Part shown: positions 17,976-27,328 of the stretch, piece after piece
Position numbering within the stretch: position 1 is the first letter of the stretch
Layout of the letters: each line of letters starts with the position of its first letter
DNA from: Pelagibacteraceae bacterium GOM-A1
GTDB lineage: Bacteria > Pseudomonadota > Alphaproteobacteria > Pelagibacterales > Pelagibacteraceae
Reading direction: 5' to 3'
Assembly (NCBI GenBank): GCA_001704065.1
Contig: LHBX01000039.1
Span: forward strand, 20,416-84,415
DNA: 64,000 bases
Made by a program: the position numbers and the translations under genes
Notes under the pieces: model-generated
The model's database searches: none
Told to the model about the DNA's origin: nothing
The model's input: the letters and a program-made list of their open reading frames with translations, nothing else

Positions 17976-19015
17976 TGTCAGATACAAAAAATCTTAATCA
18001 TAACAGAAAAAAAGACTTTTTAAGTAAAGAGGTTGAACATATTGATATTACATCTTTTGACTCTAGAAAAATTATATCTTCTATGGAAAAAATGTCTTTT
18101 GTTTCAAGAGAAACTGCTAATGCATCCAAGATATATAATGAAATGCTTAAAGATAAAGATTGTACAATATTCTTAACTCTTGCAGGGTCTACTTCTGCCG
18201 CTGGATGTATGCATATTTATAGAGATATGGTTAAATACAACATGGTAGATGCAATTGTAGCAACTGGAGCATCTATAATAGATATGGATTTTTTTGAAGC
18301 GCTTGGATTTAAACATTACCAAGGATCACAATATCAAAATGATAATGAACTTAGAGACAATTATATAGATAGGATTTATGATACTTATATCGATGAAGAG
18401 GAGCTCCAGGTTTGTGATAAAACAATAGGAGAAATAGCAGACAAACTTGAGCCAAAGTCTTACACATCGAGAGAATTTATTAAAGAGATTGGCAAATATC
18501 TAAAAATTAACTCTAAAAAGAAAGGTTCTTTAATTGAAACAGCTTTTGATAACGATGTACCTATATTCTGTCCTGCATTTACAGACTCAAGTGCAGGTTT
18601 TGGATTAGTCATGCATCAAGAGAGAAATCCAAAAAATCATATTACAATAGACTCAATTAGAGAATTTAGAGAATTAACAGAGATTAAAATTAAATCTAAA
18701 GGGTCGGGATTATTTATGATTGGTGGTGGAGTTCCTAAAAACTTTATACAAGATACTGTAATTTGTGCTGAACTTTTGGGAAAAAATGTGGATATGCACA
18801 AATATGCAATACAAATTACTGTTGCTGACTCAAGAGATGGAGCTTGCAGTAGTTCAACATTAAAAGAAGCAAGTTCATGGGGTAAGGTTGATACTACCAA
18901 AGAACAAATGGTATTTGCTGAAGCTACCAGTGTTTTACCATTAATAGCAAGTGACGCCTATCATACCGGAGAGTGGAAAAATAGAGACAGAAAAAACTTT
19001 TCCAAAATATTTTGA
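17975..19015 (+). CDS. Deoxyhypusine synthase-like protein (homospermidine-type polyamine synthase)
   Basis: The 346-residue protein belongs to the bacterial deoxyhypusine synthase-like family, NAD-dependent enzymes that transfer a four-carbon aminoalkyl unit. The lysine that forms the covalent imine intermediate is kept (K304 in SSWGKV), as are the NAD-site stretches LTLAGSTSAAG and VATGASIID. Bacteria have no eIF5A, so the acceptor must be a small amine. Known or proposed products for such homologues are homospermidine, or a bis-guanidino compound when agmatine is used. The start ATG overlaps the decarboxylase stop by one base (TAATG), so the two are translationally linked. Confidence 0.82.
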   Translation: MSDTKNLNHNRKKDFLSKEVEHIDITSFDSRKIISSMEKMSFVSRETANASKIYNEMLKDKDCTIFLTLAGSTSAAGCMHIYRDMVKYNMVDAIVATGASIIDMDFFEALGFKHYQGSQYQNDNELRDNYIDRIYDTYIDEEELQVCDKTIGEIADKLEPKSYTSREFIKEIGKYLKINSKKKGSLIETAFDNDVPIFCPAFTDSSAGFGLVMHQERNPKNHITIDSIREFRELTEIKIKSKGSGLFMIGGGVPKNFIQDTVICAELLGKNVDMHKYAIQITVADSRDGACSSSTLKEASSWGKVDTTKEQMVFAEATSVLPLIASDAYHTGEWKNRDRKNFSKIF

Positions 19016-19018
19016 TTG

Positions 19019-19900
19019 ATGATCAAAAAAGTAAAAATTGGAATTATTCAAAGCAAAATTTCAGATAATATTCAAAAAAATATAAATTCAGCTATTAAAA
19101 ATATAAAAAAAGCAGCATCAAAAAAAGCTAAAATAATTTGTATGCCAGAACTATTTTTATCAAATTATTTTTGTCAAACAGAAAGTCATTCCAACTTTAA
19201 ACTAGCAGAAAAAATACCTGGTAGAACTACAAAAATATTTTGTGAATTAGCCAAAGATTTACAAATAGTATTAATGATTTCATTATTTGAAAAAAAAACA
19301 CATGGCTTCTATCATAATACTAGTATCGTTATTAGTGAGAAAGGTAAAATTTTATCGAAATATAGAAAAATGCATATACCAGATGATCCTGGTTATTATG
19401 AAAAATTTTATTTTACTCCTGGAGATTTAGGTTTTAAATCTGTTAAAACAAAATTTGGTAAAATTGGACCTTTAATTTGTTGGGATCAATGGTTCCCGGA
19501 AGCTGCAAGATTGACTGCACTTAAAGGTGCACAAATAATTTTTTACCCTACTGCTATTGGATGGCATCCTAAAGAGAAAAAGAAATTTGGAAAATCTCAA
19601 CTGGACTCTTGGATAACAATGCAAAAATCTCACGCAATCGCAAATGGTACTTATGTGGTTGCTATAAATAGAGTTGGAACAGAAAAAAAAGGTAAGAAGA
19701 AAATAGAATTCTGGGGAAACTCAATGATCATAGATCCTAGTGGGCAAATAATTGGAAAACTTGGGAATAAAAAAGAAGAAATTTTAATTCGTGAAATAAA
19801 CTATAAAAAAATTGATTCAGCCAGAGAGCATTGGCCTTTTTTAAGAGATAGAAGAATCGATTTTTATAAAGGCATACTAAAAAATCCTGCAGATGAATGA
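19019..19900 (+). CDS. aguB: N-carbamoylputrescine amidase (carbon-nitrogen hydrolase)
   Basis: The nitrilase-fold protein (293 residues) shows the full Glu-Lys-Cys triad: E44 in CMPELFLS, K117 in YRKMHIPDD and C154 in LICWDQWFPE. The HIPDDPGYYEKFYFTPGD stretch is typical of N-carbamoylputrescine amidases, which release putrescine, CO2 and ammonia. A TTG directly before the ATG is open, but the ATG at 19019 is the natural start. It follows the DHS-like gene by 3 bases and overlaps agmatine deiminase by 8, so AguB and AguA should be made together. Confidence 0.9.
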   Translation: MIKKVKIGIIQSKISDNIQKNINSAIKNIKKAASKKAKIICMPELFLSNYFCQTESHSNFKLAEKIPGRTTKIFCELAKDLQIVLMISLFEKKTHGFYHNTSIVISEKGKILSKYRKMHIPDDPGYYEKFYFTPGDLGFKSVKTKFGKIGPLICWDQWFPEAARLTALKGAQIIFYPTAIGWHPKEKKKFGKSQLDSWITMQKSHAIANGTYVVAINRVGTEKKGKKKIEFWGNSMIIDPSGQIIGKLGNKKEEILIREINYKKIDSAREHWPFLRDRRIDFYKGILKNPADE

Positions 19901-20945
19901 AAACTTTAATGGATTTAGAATGCCGGCTGAATGGGAGCCCCAAAATTCAGTTTGGATTGCTTGGCCTTATAATAAAAATGATTGGCCTGGATTATATCAA
20001 TTTATTCCTGAAGTAATTTTAAAGATTATAAAAAAAATTTCAAAAAATCAAAAAATTAACTTAATCGTTAGCAAAAATATAAAAATTATAAAAAAATTAA
20101 TAAAACTTAATAAAATTAAAAATATCAACTTCCACTATATTAAAACTGATAGAATATGGTTAAGAGATTCTGGACCCATATTTATAACAAATAAAGTTGA
20201 AAAGAAAAAAGTAATGCTAAATTTTGGTTTTAACGGATGGTCAAAGTATAAAAATTATAAAAATGACAATAAAATCAATAATAGTATTAGTAAAATTGCT
20301 AATTTTAAAAAGATTGATCCAATAATCAAAAAAAAAGGCAGAATTAGAAAAATAATCATGGAAGGAGGGGCGTTTGATGTAAATGGCTCAGGTACAATTC
20401 TATTAACTGAAGAATGTTTATTAAGCAAAATTCAAGAAAGAAATAAAAATTTTAAAAAAAAAGACTACGAAAAAATGTTTAATAAATACTTAAATATAAA
20501 AAACTTTATATGGCTTAAAAAAGGAATTGCTGGCGATGACACGCATGGACATGTTGATGACATATCAAGATTTGTTTCAAGAAATACGATTATGACTGCG
20601 GTTGAAAATAATAAAAAAGATATAAATTACAAAAACTTAAATAAGAATTTAAATATATTGAAAAAAAGTAAATGTGAGAAAGGAAAGAAATTAAAAATTA
20701 TAAAAGTTCCTATGCCTTCACCAATTTATATTAAGAATACTAGAGTTCCTGCAAGTTATATGAATTTTTATATTTGTAATAAAAAAATAATTCTTCCAAT
20801 ATTCAAAGTAAAAGAAGACAATATTGCAATTAAAATTTTCAAAAATTACTTTAGAAATAGAAAAATCGAAACAGTTGACTGTAGCAAATTGATATGGGGA
20901 TTTGGTGCAATACATTGCATGACCCAACAAGAACCTAAAATTTAG
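19893..20945 (+). CDS. aguA: Agmatine deiminase
   Basis: The 350-residue protein of the pentein/guanidino-modifying fold converts agmatine to N-carbamoylputrescine and ammonia. Family motifs are all present: MPAEWEPQNSVWIAWP at the start, WLRDSGP, GDDTHGHVDDISRF with the catalytic histidine and aspartate, and the nucleophile C342 in GAIHCMTQQEP at the C-terminus. The middle of the protein is strongly lysine- and asparagine-rich from AT drift, but no catalytic residue seems lost. With AguB it makes putrescine from agmatine. No separate arginine decarboxylase is in the window. The stop abuts that of the next gene with no gap. Confidence 0.92.
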   Translation: MNENFNGFRMPAEWEPQNSVWIAWPYNKNDWPGLYQFIPEVILKIIKKISKNQKINLIVSKNIKIIKKLIKLNKIKNINFHYIKTDRIWLRDSGPIFITNKVEKKKVMLNFGFNGWSKYKNYKNDNKINNSISKIANFKKIDPIIKKKGRIRKIIMEGGAFDVNGSGTILLTEECLLSKIQERNKNFKKKDYEKMFNKYLNIKNFIWLKKGIAGDDTHGHVDDISRFVSRNTIMTAVENNKKDINYKNLNKNLNILKKSKCEKGKKLKIIKVPMPSPIYIKNTRVPASYMNFYICNKKIILPIFKVKEDNIAIKIFKNYFRNRKIETVDCSKLIWGFGAIHCMTQQEPKI

Positions 20946-21494
20946 TTATGCTGCTTTTAGTGTGCCGAGTAATAATCTAAAAGGTATCAACATTACAAGT
21001 GCTACAAATATTTTTACCGCAAGATCTCCTAATGATAAAGTTACCCAAGGAATTCCCGTTCCATAGAATGATATTGAGAAAAATAAAAAAGTATCAACAG
21101 TTGAACCTATCAAAGAAGATGTTAAAGGTGCTATAAACCACTTTTTTTGTCTTAATTGATCAAATATCTGAACATCTAAAAGTTGAGCAATTATAAAAGC
21201 TGTTCCTGAACCAATTGCTATTCTTATAGAAATAAGATCAGTAAAATTAGTTGAAAATATTAAAGTAAACAAAATTCCAATTGTGAAGCCTATATAGACA
21301 ATTTTTCTAGCTACTAATTTTCCAAAGGATCTGTTGGCTAAATCTGTAATTAAAAATGCAATTGGATAACTAAAAGCACCGTAAGTTAAAATTTCCTCTA
21401 AACCGTAATATTTGATAGGAAATTGAACTAAATAATTAGATGCCAGCACAACCAATCCCATTAAAAATGAGAGAGTAAGGAAAACTTTATTCAT
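20946..21494 (-). CDS. Queuosine precursor transporter (VUT family, YhhQ-like)
   Basis: The 182-residue inner-membrane protein has about six helices and the VUT/DUF165 features LTYGAFSYPIAFLITDLANRSFG and VDTFLFFSISF. The family takes up 7-deazaguanine precursors (preQ0/preQ1) for tRNA queuosine. That would mean salvage of a hypermodified base precursor, in keeping with a streamlined genome. The start ATG overlaps the stop of rpmB by one base, tying its expression to a ribosomal protein gene. Confidence 0.85.
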   Translation of the reverse strand: MNKVFLTLSFLMGLVVLASNYLVQFPIKYYGLEEILTYGAFSYPIAFLITDLANRSFGKLVARKIVYIGFTIGILFTLIFSTNFTDLISIRIAIGSGTAFIIAQLLDVQIFDQLRQKKWFIAPLTSSLIGSTVDTFLFFSISFYGTGIPWVTLSLGDLAVKIFVALVMLIPFRLLLGTLKAA

Positions 21495-21775
21495 TATGCT
21501 GTTTTTGCGATTATTGATTTTTTAAGCTTTTTTAATCTTAACGATAAATCTCTTGATTTTGCAGATTTTAAGAAATTATCAAAGCTACCTTTTTTATCTA
21601 CAGATCTAACACCTGCATTTGAAACTGTTAATCTCATAGATTTTTTTAAAAGTTCACTTTTAAATTTTACTTTCTTTAAATTTGGAAGAAATCTTCTCTT
21701 AGTTTTATTGTTAGCGTGACTAACATTATGGCCTTTTAGAGGGATTTTACCAGTAAGTTCGCATTTTTTAGACAT
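21494..21775 (-). CDS. rpmB: 50S ribosomal protein L28
   Basis: The 93-residue basic protein opens with [28 protein letters not shown], the standard L28 N-terminus including the G-(K/N)[11 protein letters not shown] core. Length fits alphaproteobacterial L28. It stands before the VUT transporter with one base of overlap and after a 43-base gap that should hold its promoter. It is not next to rpmG (L33), which is common in many bacteria. Confidence 0.96.
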   Translation of the reverse strand: MSKKCELTGKIPLKGHNVSHANNKTKRRFLPNLKKVKFKSELLKKSMRLTVSNAGVRSVDKKGSFDNFLKSAKSRDLSLRLKKLKKSIIAKTA

Positions 21776-21818
21776 AAATTTTCAAGATGTATATGGTCTT
21801 AAAGAATACCAGTCAAGA

Positions 21819-22859
21819 TTAATTTTTTGTTCCAATAGCTTCAGAAATATTTTTAAAACCTTCTCTTTTTACAATTTCGTCGAGATCTTTATTAATCTTT
21901 GAAGCAATAGTTGGTCCTTTATAAACCATACCTGTATACAATTGCACAAGAGTTGCACCGCTTAGAATTTTTTTAAAAACGCCATCGGCAGAGTCAACGC
22001 CTCCAACTCCAATTATTAAGATTTTTTTTCCAACTAATTTAAAAAATTTATTAATCAATTCATTAGAGATATTTTCAAGTGGTTTTCCAGACAAACCGCC
22101 TTTCTCTAATTTATTTATATTAGATATATTTTCTCTATTTCTATCTGTCGTATTTGAAACTATAACTATTTGAACATTATATTTTAAAAAAAGTTCTGAG
22201 ATTTCATCAATACTTTTTTCATCAATATCAGGAGATACTTTGACTGCTATTGGCACATTTGAATTTAAATTTTTCTTTTCTTCATTTACGCATTTTAAAA
22301 GATTATCTAACTCTTCATTTTTGTGAAAGTTTCTTAAATTTTCTGTGTTAGGAGAAGAGATATTAATTGTAATATAGTCTGCTAAATTATGAAATTTTCT
22401 GAAACAAATTAAATAATCTTCAACTCTGTTTTCAGTATCTTTATTAGGTCCTATATTAATACCAAGTAATCCATTAGGTGAATTATTTTTAATATTTTTT
22501 TTACTTTCTTCTGATCCAATATTATTAAATCCAAGTCTATTAATTAAAGCTTCATCTTCCTCCAATCTGAACACTCTTGGCTTTGGATTTCCTATTTGTG
22601 GTTTAGGTGTAATTGTACCTACCTCAACAAAACCAAATCCTAGTTTGTATAGAGGATTGTAAACTTCTGCATTTTTATCAAATCCAGCAGCAACACCAAG
22701 AGGAGAATTTAAGGTTTTGTTTAAAAATTTAGTTTGGATAGTAACTCTGGTTGTTTTATCTATAGCTGGTATCTGATTTAACTTTAAAGCCTTTATTGCT
22801 AGTGAGTGTGCAACTTCAGGGCTAAATTTAAATATAAAAGGCCTTATAAGATTAAACAT
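21819..22859 (-). CDS. pyrD: Dihydroorotate dehydrogenase (quinone), class 2
   Basis: The 346-residue flavoprotein oxidises dihydroorotate to orotate with quinone as acceptor, linking pyrimidine synthesis to the respiratory chain. The N-terminal helical segment FNLIRPFIFKFSPEVAHSLAIKAL is the membrane-binding part found only in class 2 enzymes. LGVAAGFDKNAE, INISSPNTENLR (with the catalytic serine region after it), and the FMN phosphate loop GVGGVDSADG are visible. I chose the ATG at 22859 over a TTG six bases upstream because it gives the normal family start. It overlaps the end of lysK by 8 bases. Confidence 0.94.
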   Translation of the reverse strand: MFNLIRPFIFKFSPEVAHSLAIKALKLNQIPAIDKTTRVTIQTKFLNKTLNSPLGVAAGFDKNAEVYNPLYKLGFGFVEVGTITPKPQIGNPKPRVFRLEEDEALINRLGFNNIGSEESKKNIKNNSPNGLLGINIGPNKDTENRVEDYLICFRKFHNLADYITINISSPNTENLRNFHKNEELDNLLKCVNEEKKNLNSNVPIAVKVSPDIDEKSIDEISELFLKYNVQIVIVSNTTDRNRENISNINKLEKGGLSGKPLENISNELINKFFKLVGKKILIIGVGGVDSADGVFKKILSGATLVQLYTGMVYKGPTIASKINKDLDEIVKREGFKNISEAIGTKN

Positions 22860-24420
22860 TTTCAACCTTTTTTCTTATCAATTCTTTGGTTTCATTTACT
22901 CCAAAAAAACTAATGAAGAAGCCCATTCTGGGTCCATTTTCGTCACCAAATACAACCTCATAAATAAGCTTAAACCATTCTCTTAAATTTTCTTTATAAC
23001 CATTTTCTTTTCCTACAGTAAAAATATTTGTCTGAATATCTTCAGGAGCCATTTTATCATTACAATTATCTAAAGACTTAATTAATGCTTTCAGTGCAAC
23101 TTTCTCTTTTTCATTTGGAGTTTTGTAAATTTTTTTTGTTTTTATAACATCATTGAAATATTTTATTGCATATTCAATTAAATTATCAAAAATTGGATGA
23201 TCATTTTCATTAATTTCTGACTTGTATTTTTTTACAAATTTCCAAAGTAATTGTTTGCTGTCCGCATTACTTGTTTCAACTAAATTTAAAAGCATTGAAA
23301 AAGTCATAATTGTATTTTCCTCTGGCATTGATCCATTATGTACATGCCAAACTGGATTCATTAACTTCTGTAAATCATTTTGATTTTTTCCTTTTTCTAT
23401 AAAATCTAGATATTCATCAACAGCTTTTGGAACAACTTCTCTGTACAATTTTTTTGCTCTTTTTGGATTTTGATACATGTAAAGAGATAGACTTTGAGGA
23501 GATGCATAATTCAGCCATTCATCTATAGTCACTCCATTACCTTTTGATTTAGATATTTTTTCACCTTTTTCGTCCAAAAAAAGTTCATAAGCAAAACCAG
23601 ATGGGTTAGATTTACCTAATGTTTTAATAATCTTAGTTGAAAGAATTGCACTCTCAATTAAATCCTTTCCATACATTTCAAAATCAACATCTAAAGCGTA
23701 CCATCTCATTGCCCAATCAACTTTCCATTGCAATTTGCAGTTCCCGTCTAAAATACTTTTTTCCAATTTTGATCCATTATTATCAAATATGATTTTAGAA
23801 GATTTAGAATCAATTTCTAAAACAGGTATTTCAAGAACTTTTCCAGTTTCTGGGCATATTGGTAAAAAGGGGGAATAGGTTTTCTGTCTTTCTTTGCCTA
23901 AAGTTGGAAGAATTATTTCCATAATTTTTTCATAATTTTCTAGAACTAATTTTAGGGTGTCATTAAAATAACCAGACTTGTAGAGTTCTGTAGAACTTTT
24001 AAATGAATATTTAAATTTAAAATTATCAAGAAATTGTTTCAACATATTATTATTATGTTCTCCAAAACTACTAAACTTTTCAAATGGATCAGGGACATCC
24101 GTTAAAGGTTTGTGAAGATTATTTTTGAGCTTTTCTTGATTTGGAACATTTTCAGGTACTTTTCTAAGACCATCCATATCATCAGAAAATGTAATAATTT
24201 CCTTTGGAATATCTGTTAAATGATCAAGAGCGTTGACAATCATTGTCGTCCTTGCAACTTCTCCAAATGTACCTATATGTGGTAGACCACTAGGACCATA
24301 ACCAGTTTGTAAAACTATTTTATTTTTTTTCTCTATGTTCGATTTTCTCTCTCTTAATAGCTTTTTAGCCTCAACAAATGGCCAGGCGTTTGTTTTGTCA
24401 AAATTTGTTTTGTCTATCAC
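22852..24420 (-). CDS. lysK: Lysyl-tRNA synthetase, class I
   Basis: The 522-residue protein is a class I synthetase, the archaeal-type LysRS also found in many alphaproteobacteria, not the usual bacterial class II LysS. The HIGH-like motif is PHIGTFGEV and the KMSKS-like motif is KISKSKGNG. The C-terminal part is helical, as in the family. The start is GTG (plus-strand CAC at 24418-24420), as no other Met lies near the conserved NAWPFVEA start. It is divergent from trkH with 86 bases between. Confidence 0.95.
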   Translation of the reverse strand: MIDKTNFDKTNAWPFVEAKKLLRERKSNIEKKNKIVLQTGYGPSGLPHIGTFGEVARTTMIVNALDHLTDIPKEIITFSDDMDGLRKVPENVPNQEKLKNNLHKPLTDVPDPFEKFSSFGEHNNNMLKQFLDNFKFKYSFKSSTELYKSGYFNDTLKLVLENYEKIMEIILPTLGKERQKTYSPFLPICPETGKVLEIPVLEIDSKSSKIIFDNNGSKLEKSILDGNCKLQWKVDWAMRWYALDVDFEMYGKDLIESAILSTKIIKTLGKSNPSGFAYELFLDEKGEKISKSKGNGVTIDEWLNYASPQSLSLYMYQNPKRAKKLYREVVPKAVDEYLDFIEKGKNQNDLQKLMNPVWHVHNGSMPEENTIMTFSMLLNLVETSNADSKQLLWKFVKKYKSEINENDHPIFDNLIEYAIKYFNDVIKTKKIYKTPNEKEKVALKALIKSLDNCNDKMAPEDIQTNIFTVGKENGYKENLREWFKLIYEVVFGDENGPRMGFFISFFGVNETKELIRKKVENV

Positions 24421-24506
24421 AACTACTTAAATATCCTTAATATCAGCCTTTTTAATAATTCATATAGAGTTGAAATTTATTTACCATAAAATAATGTCCA
24501 TTCAAA

Positions 24507-25955
24507 ATGTCCAATTATAAAACTGTCTTTTTTACATTAGGGGTTTTGCAAATTATTTTAGGTCTTTCAATGATTGTACCTATTTTGGTTCAATTAATAT
24601 TTGATCAAATTGATGCAGGATTTATCGGATCAATGATTGTTACTATTGTTTTTGGATTTTTATTTTTCATTTCTAATTATGATCACGATAAAAAGATAAG
24701 TTTACCTCAAGCTTTTTTGCTCACAGCACTTTCGTGGTTAAGTATTGCTATATTTGGCTCTTTACCTTTAATTTTTTCTAGTACGGATTTGAGTTTTACA
24801 GATGCGTTTTTTGAGAGCATGTCTGGTATTACAACAACAGGATCTACAATTATCACGAATCTAAATGAAACGTCTAAAGCGATATTACTTTGGAGAGGAA
24901 TGCTACAGTGGTTTGGTGGTATTGGAATTATCGTAATGGCAATCACTTTAATGCCTTTAATGAATATAGGGGGTATGCAACTTTTCAATATTTCATCTAA
25001 TGATACTTCTGAAAAAATTTTTCCTAAAACTAAAGAAGTTTCTTTGAGATTATTGTCTATATATTCCTTATTAACTTTAACTTGTGCTTTCTTTTATTTT
25101 ATATTTGGGATGAGTTTTTTTGATAGCATCGTGCATGCTATGACAACAATAGCGACTGGAGGTTTTGCAAATTATAATGAATCTATAGGTTATTTTAACA
25201 GCTCGTTAATAGAAATTAATGCAATAATATTTATTATTCTTGGAAGTATACCTTTTATTAGTTACATCAAATACTTGGCTGGAGATAAGAAAATATTTTT
25301 CAAAGACACACAAATAAAAACTTTTATAATTTTGGTTATTATTTCAATTCTTTTAATGTTTTTTTATTTATCTGTTATAAATAAAAGCTTAACTGAGATA
25401 AGTTTTTTATCTGTTAGCTTTAATATAATTTCTATTTTAACTGGAACAGGGTATGCTACAGAAAATTTTAGTAATTGGGGTCAATTTCCACTAGTATACT
25501 TCATAATTTTAATGTTCATTGGAGGCTGTGCAGGCTCTACAACTTGCGGAATAAAGATTTTTAGAGTTCAAATTTTGTATCAATTCATATCAAACCAGCT
25601 GAAAAAAATAATTTACCCTCGAGGAATTTTCAAAATTAAATATCAAAATAATAATGTGGATGAAAAATTTATGGACTCAATTATTTCTTTTATATTTCTT
25701 TATATATTAATATTTTTTGTTGTGACTGCGCTTTTATCGCTTGACGGATTAAATTTTATTACTGCAATTTCAGCAGCTGCCACGTCAATTTCAAATGTTG
25801 GTCCAGGTTTAGGTGATATTATTGGTCCAAACGGAAGTTTTTCAAGCCTGTCTGATTTTTCTAAATGGGTTCTCAGTGCTGCAATGATACTTGGAAGGTT
25901 GGAATTATTTGCAATTCTAGTATTATTTATTCCATCTTTTTGGAGAAAATATTAA
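24507..25955 (+). CDS. trkH: Potassium uptake protein, TrkH family
   Basis: The 482-residue membrane protein has the four pore-loop repeats of the TrkH/KtrB superfamily. The selectivity-filter loops can be seen as TTTGST, ATGGFAN, GTGYA and SNVGPG, each with the key glycine. It would form the K+-conducting subunit with a cytoplasmic TrkA regulator, which is not in this window. The start ATG at 24507 fits the family; another ATG 13 bases upstream is out of frame. The stop and the next start share one base (TAATG). Confidence 0.93.
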   Translation: MSNYKTVFFTLGVLQIILGLSMIVPILVQLIFDQIDAGFIGSMIVTIVFGFLFFISNYDHDKKISLPQAFLLTALSWLSIAIFGSLPLIFSSTDLSFTDAFFESMSGITTTGSTIITNLNETSKAILLWRGMLQWFGGIGIIVMAITLMPLMNIGGMQLFNISSNDTSEKIFPKTKEVSLRLLSIYSLLTLTCAFFYFIFGMSFFDSIVHAMTTIATGGFANYNESIGYFNSSLIEINAIIFIILGSIPFISYIKYLAGDKKIFFKDTQIKTFIILVIISILLMFFYLSVINKSLTEISFLSVSFNIISILTGTGYATENFSNWGQFPLVYFIILMFIGGCAGSTTCGIKIFRVQILYQFISNQLKKIIYPRGIFKIKYQNNNVDEKFMDSIISFIFLYILIFFVVTALLSLDGLNFITAISAAATSISNVGPGLGDIIGPNGSFSSLSDFSKWVLSAAMILGRLELFAILVLFIPSFWRKY

Positions 25956-27328
25956 TGTTTGAAAAAAAACAAACCTGGTCAGAATCTATTTTAGTTTACA
26001 AGGATATTCGAATGCTAAGAATATTGCTTCTTGGTGCAATTAGTGGATTTCCTTGGGTTTTAATTGCCAGCAGTTTAAGCCTTTGGCTAAAAGAAGAAGG
26101 TTTAAGTAGATCAACTATTGGATGGGCAGGTTTAATATTTGGGGTGTACGCCTTTAATTATTTGTGGGCACCAATAATTGATAGAATACAAATTCCATTT
26201 TTAACAAAAAGATTAGGGCATCGACGAGGCTGGATTGTCCTTATGCAAATTATAATTTTATTTAGTTTAATTGTTTGGAGTTTTATTAACCCTACAGAAA
26301 ATTTGGCGTTACTAATTAGTGTTGGATTAGTTATAGCAATTGCTTCGGCTACACAAGATATTACAGTTGATGCGTTGAGAATCGAACAAATTAATGCTGA
26401 TGAAGGAAAATCTATGGCAGCAGGTGCTGCTATGGCTGTAGTTGGATGGTGGACCGGATATAAGTTAGGTGGTGTTATAGCATTGTTTACTGCCGAATTT
26501 TTTCAAAACATTGGAATTGAAGATTACTGGCAAACTACTTTTTTAGTTCTTGGTGTTGTAGTAATCCTGATGAATATAGGTTTAATGTTTATACACGAGC
26601 CTATAACAACAGATAGGCAAAACAAACAAAAAGAAACAGACGAAATAATACAATCAAAACTTGGATCAAATAATGTAATAACAAAATTTGTTGCTTATAT
26701 TACTGGTACAATAGGAGGTCCAATAATTAGTTTCTTCAAAAAAAATGGTTTCTCAATTGCAGTTGGAATCCTTGGCTTTGTCTTTCTCTTTAAAATTGGA
26801 GAAGCCTTTCTTGGAAGAATGTCCATAGTTTTTTATAAAGAGGTAGGATTTTCAAAAGGTGAAATAGCGATATACTCTAAAACTCTAGGCTGGATAACGA
26901 CAGTTGTATTTACATTATTAGGTGGAATATTTGCTATGAGAGCTGGCACAATAAAAACAATGTTTGTTGCTGGTGGATTTATGGCAGCAACAAATTTATT
27001 ATTTGCTGCTCTCGCGTGGTCAGGAAAATCTGAATGGTTGTTTGCTTTAGCGGTTATCGCTGATGATATATCTGCAGCATTTGCAACTGTTGCTTTCGTA
27101 GCCTTTATCTCTCTTTTAGTGGATAGGACTTATACCGCTACACAGTATGCACTTCTAGCTTCAATTGGAACTGCAGGAAGAACGACACTTGCTTCTTCAT
27201 CGGGTGCTTTAGTTGATTGGCTAAATGGAGACTGGGGAACCTTTTTTATAATTACTACTTTAATGGTCATCCCATCCTTAATTTGTTTATGGTTTATAAG
27301 GAATAAAATTAAAATTGGTGCAAAATAG
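25955..27328 (+). CDS. ampG: AmpG-family muropeptide permease (MFS)
   Basis: The 457-residue transporter of the major facilitator superfamily has about 12-14 helices. RILLLGAISGFPWVLIASSLSLWL and SATQDITVDALRIE are characteristic AmpG segments, the latter carrying the conserved acidic residues. AmpG imports GlcNAc-anhydroMurNAc peptides released from the wall. The open frame extends 90 bases further into trkH, but the ATG at 25955 gives the proper N-terminus and a TAATG junction with trkH. It fits the other wall-recycling genes in this window. Confidence 0.9.
   Translation: MFEKKQTWSESILVYKDIRMLRILLLGAISGFPWVLIASSLSLWLKEEGLSRSTIGWAGLIFGVYAFNYLWAPIIDRIQIPFLTKRLGHRRGWIVLMQIIILFSLIVWSFINPTENLALLISVGLVIAIASATQDITVDALRIEQINADEGKSMAAGAAMAVVGWWTGYKLGGVIALFTAEFFQNIGIEDYWQTTFLVLGVVVILMNIGLMFIHEPITTDRQNKQKETDEIIQSKLGSNNVITKFVAYITGTIGGPIISFFKKNGFSIAVGILGFVFLFKIGEAFLGRMSIVFYKEVGFSKGEIAIYSKTLGWITTVVFTLLGGIFAMRAGTIKTMFVAGGFMAATNLLFAALAWSGKSEWLFALAVIADDISAAFATVAFVAFISLLVDRTYTATQYALLASIGTAGRTTLASSSGALVDWLNGDWGTFFIITTLMVIPSLICLWFIRNKIKIGAK

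Noticed and set aside
24494..24506. Upstream ATG in the partial repeat ATGTCCATTCAAAATGTCCAA before trkH as alternative start.
   Set aside because: It is 13 bases upstream and out of frame with the TrkH protein.
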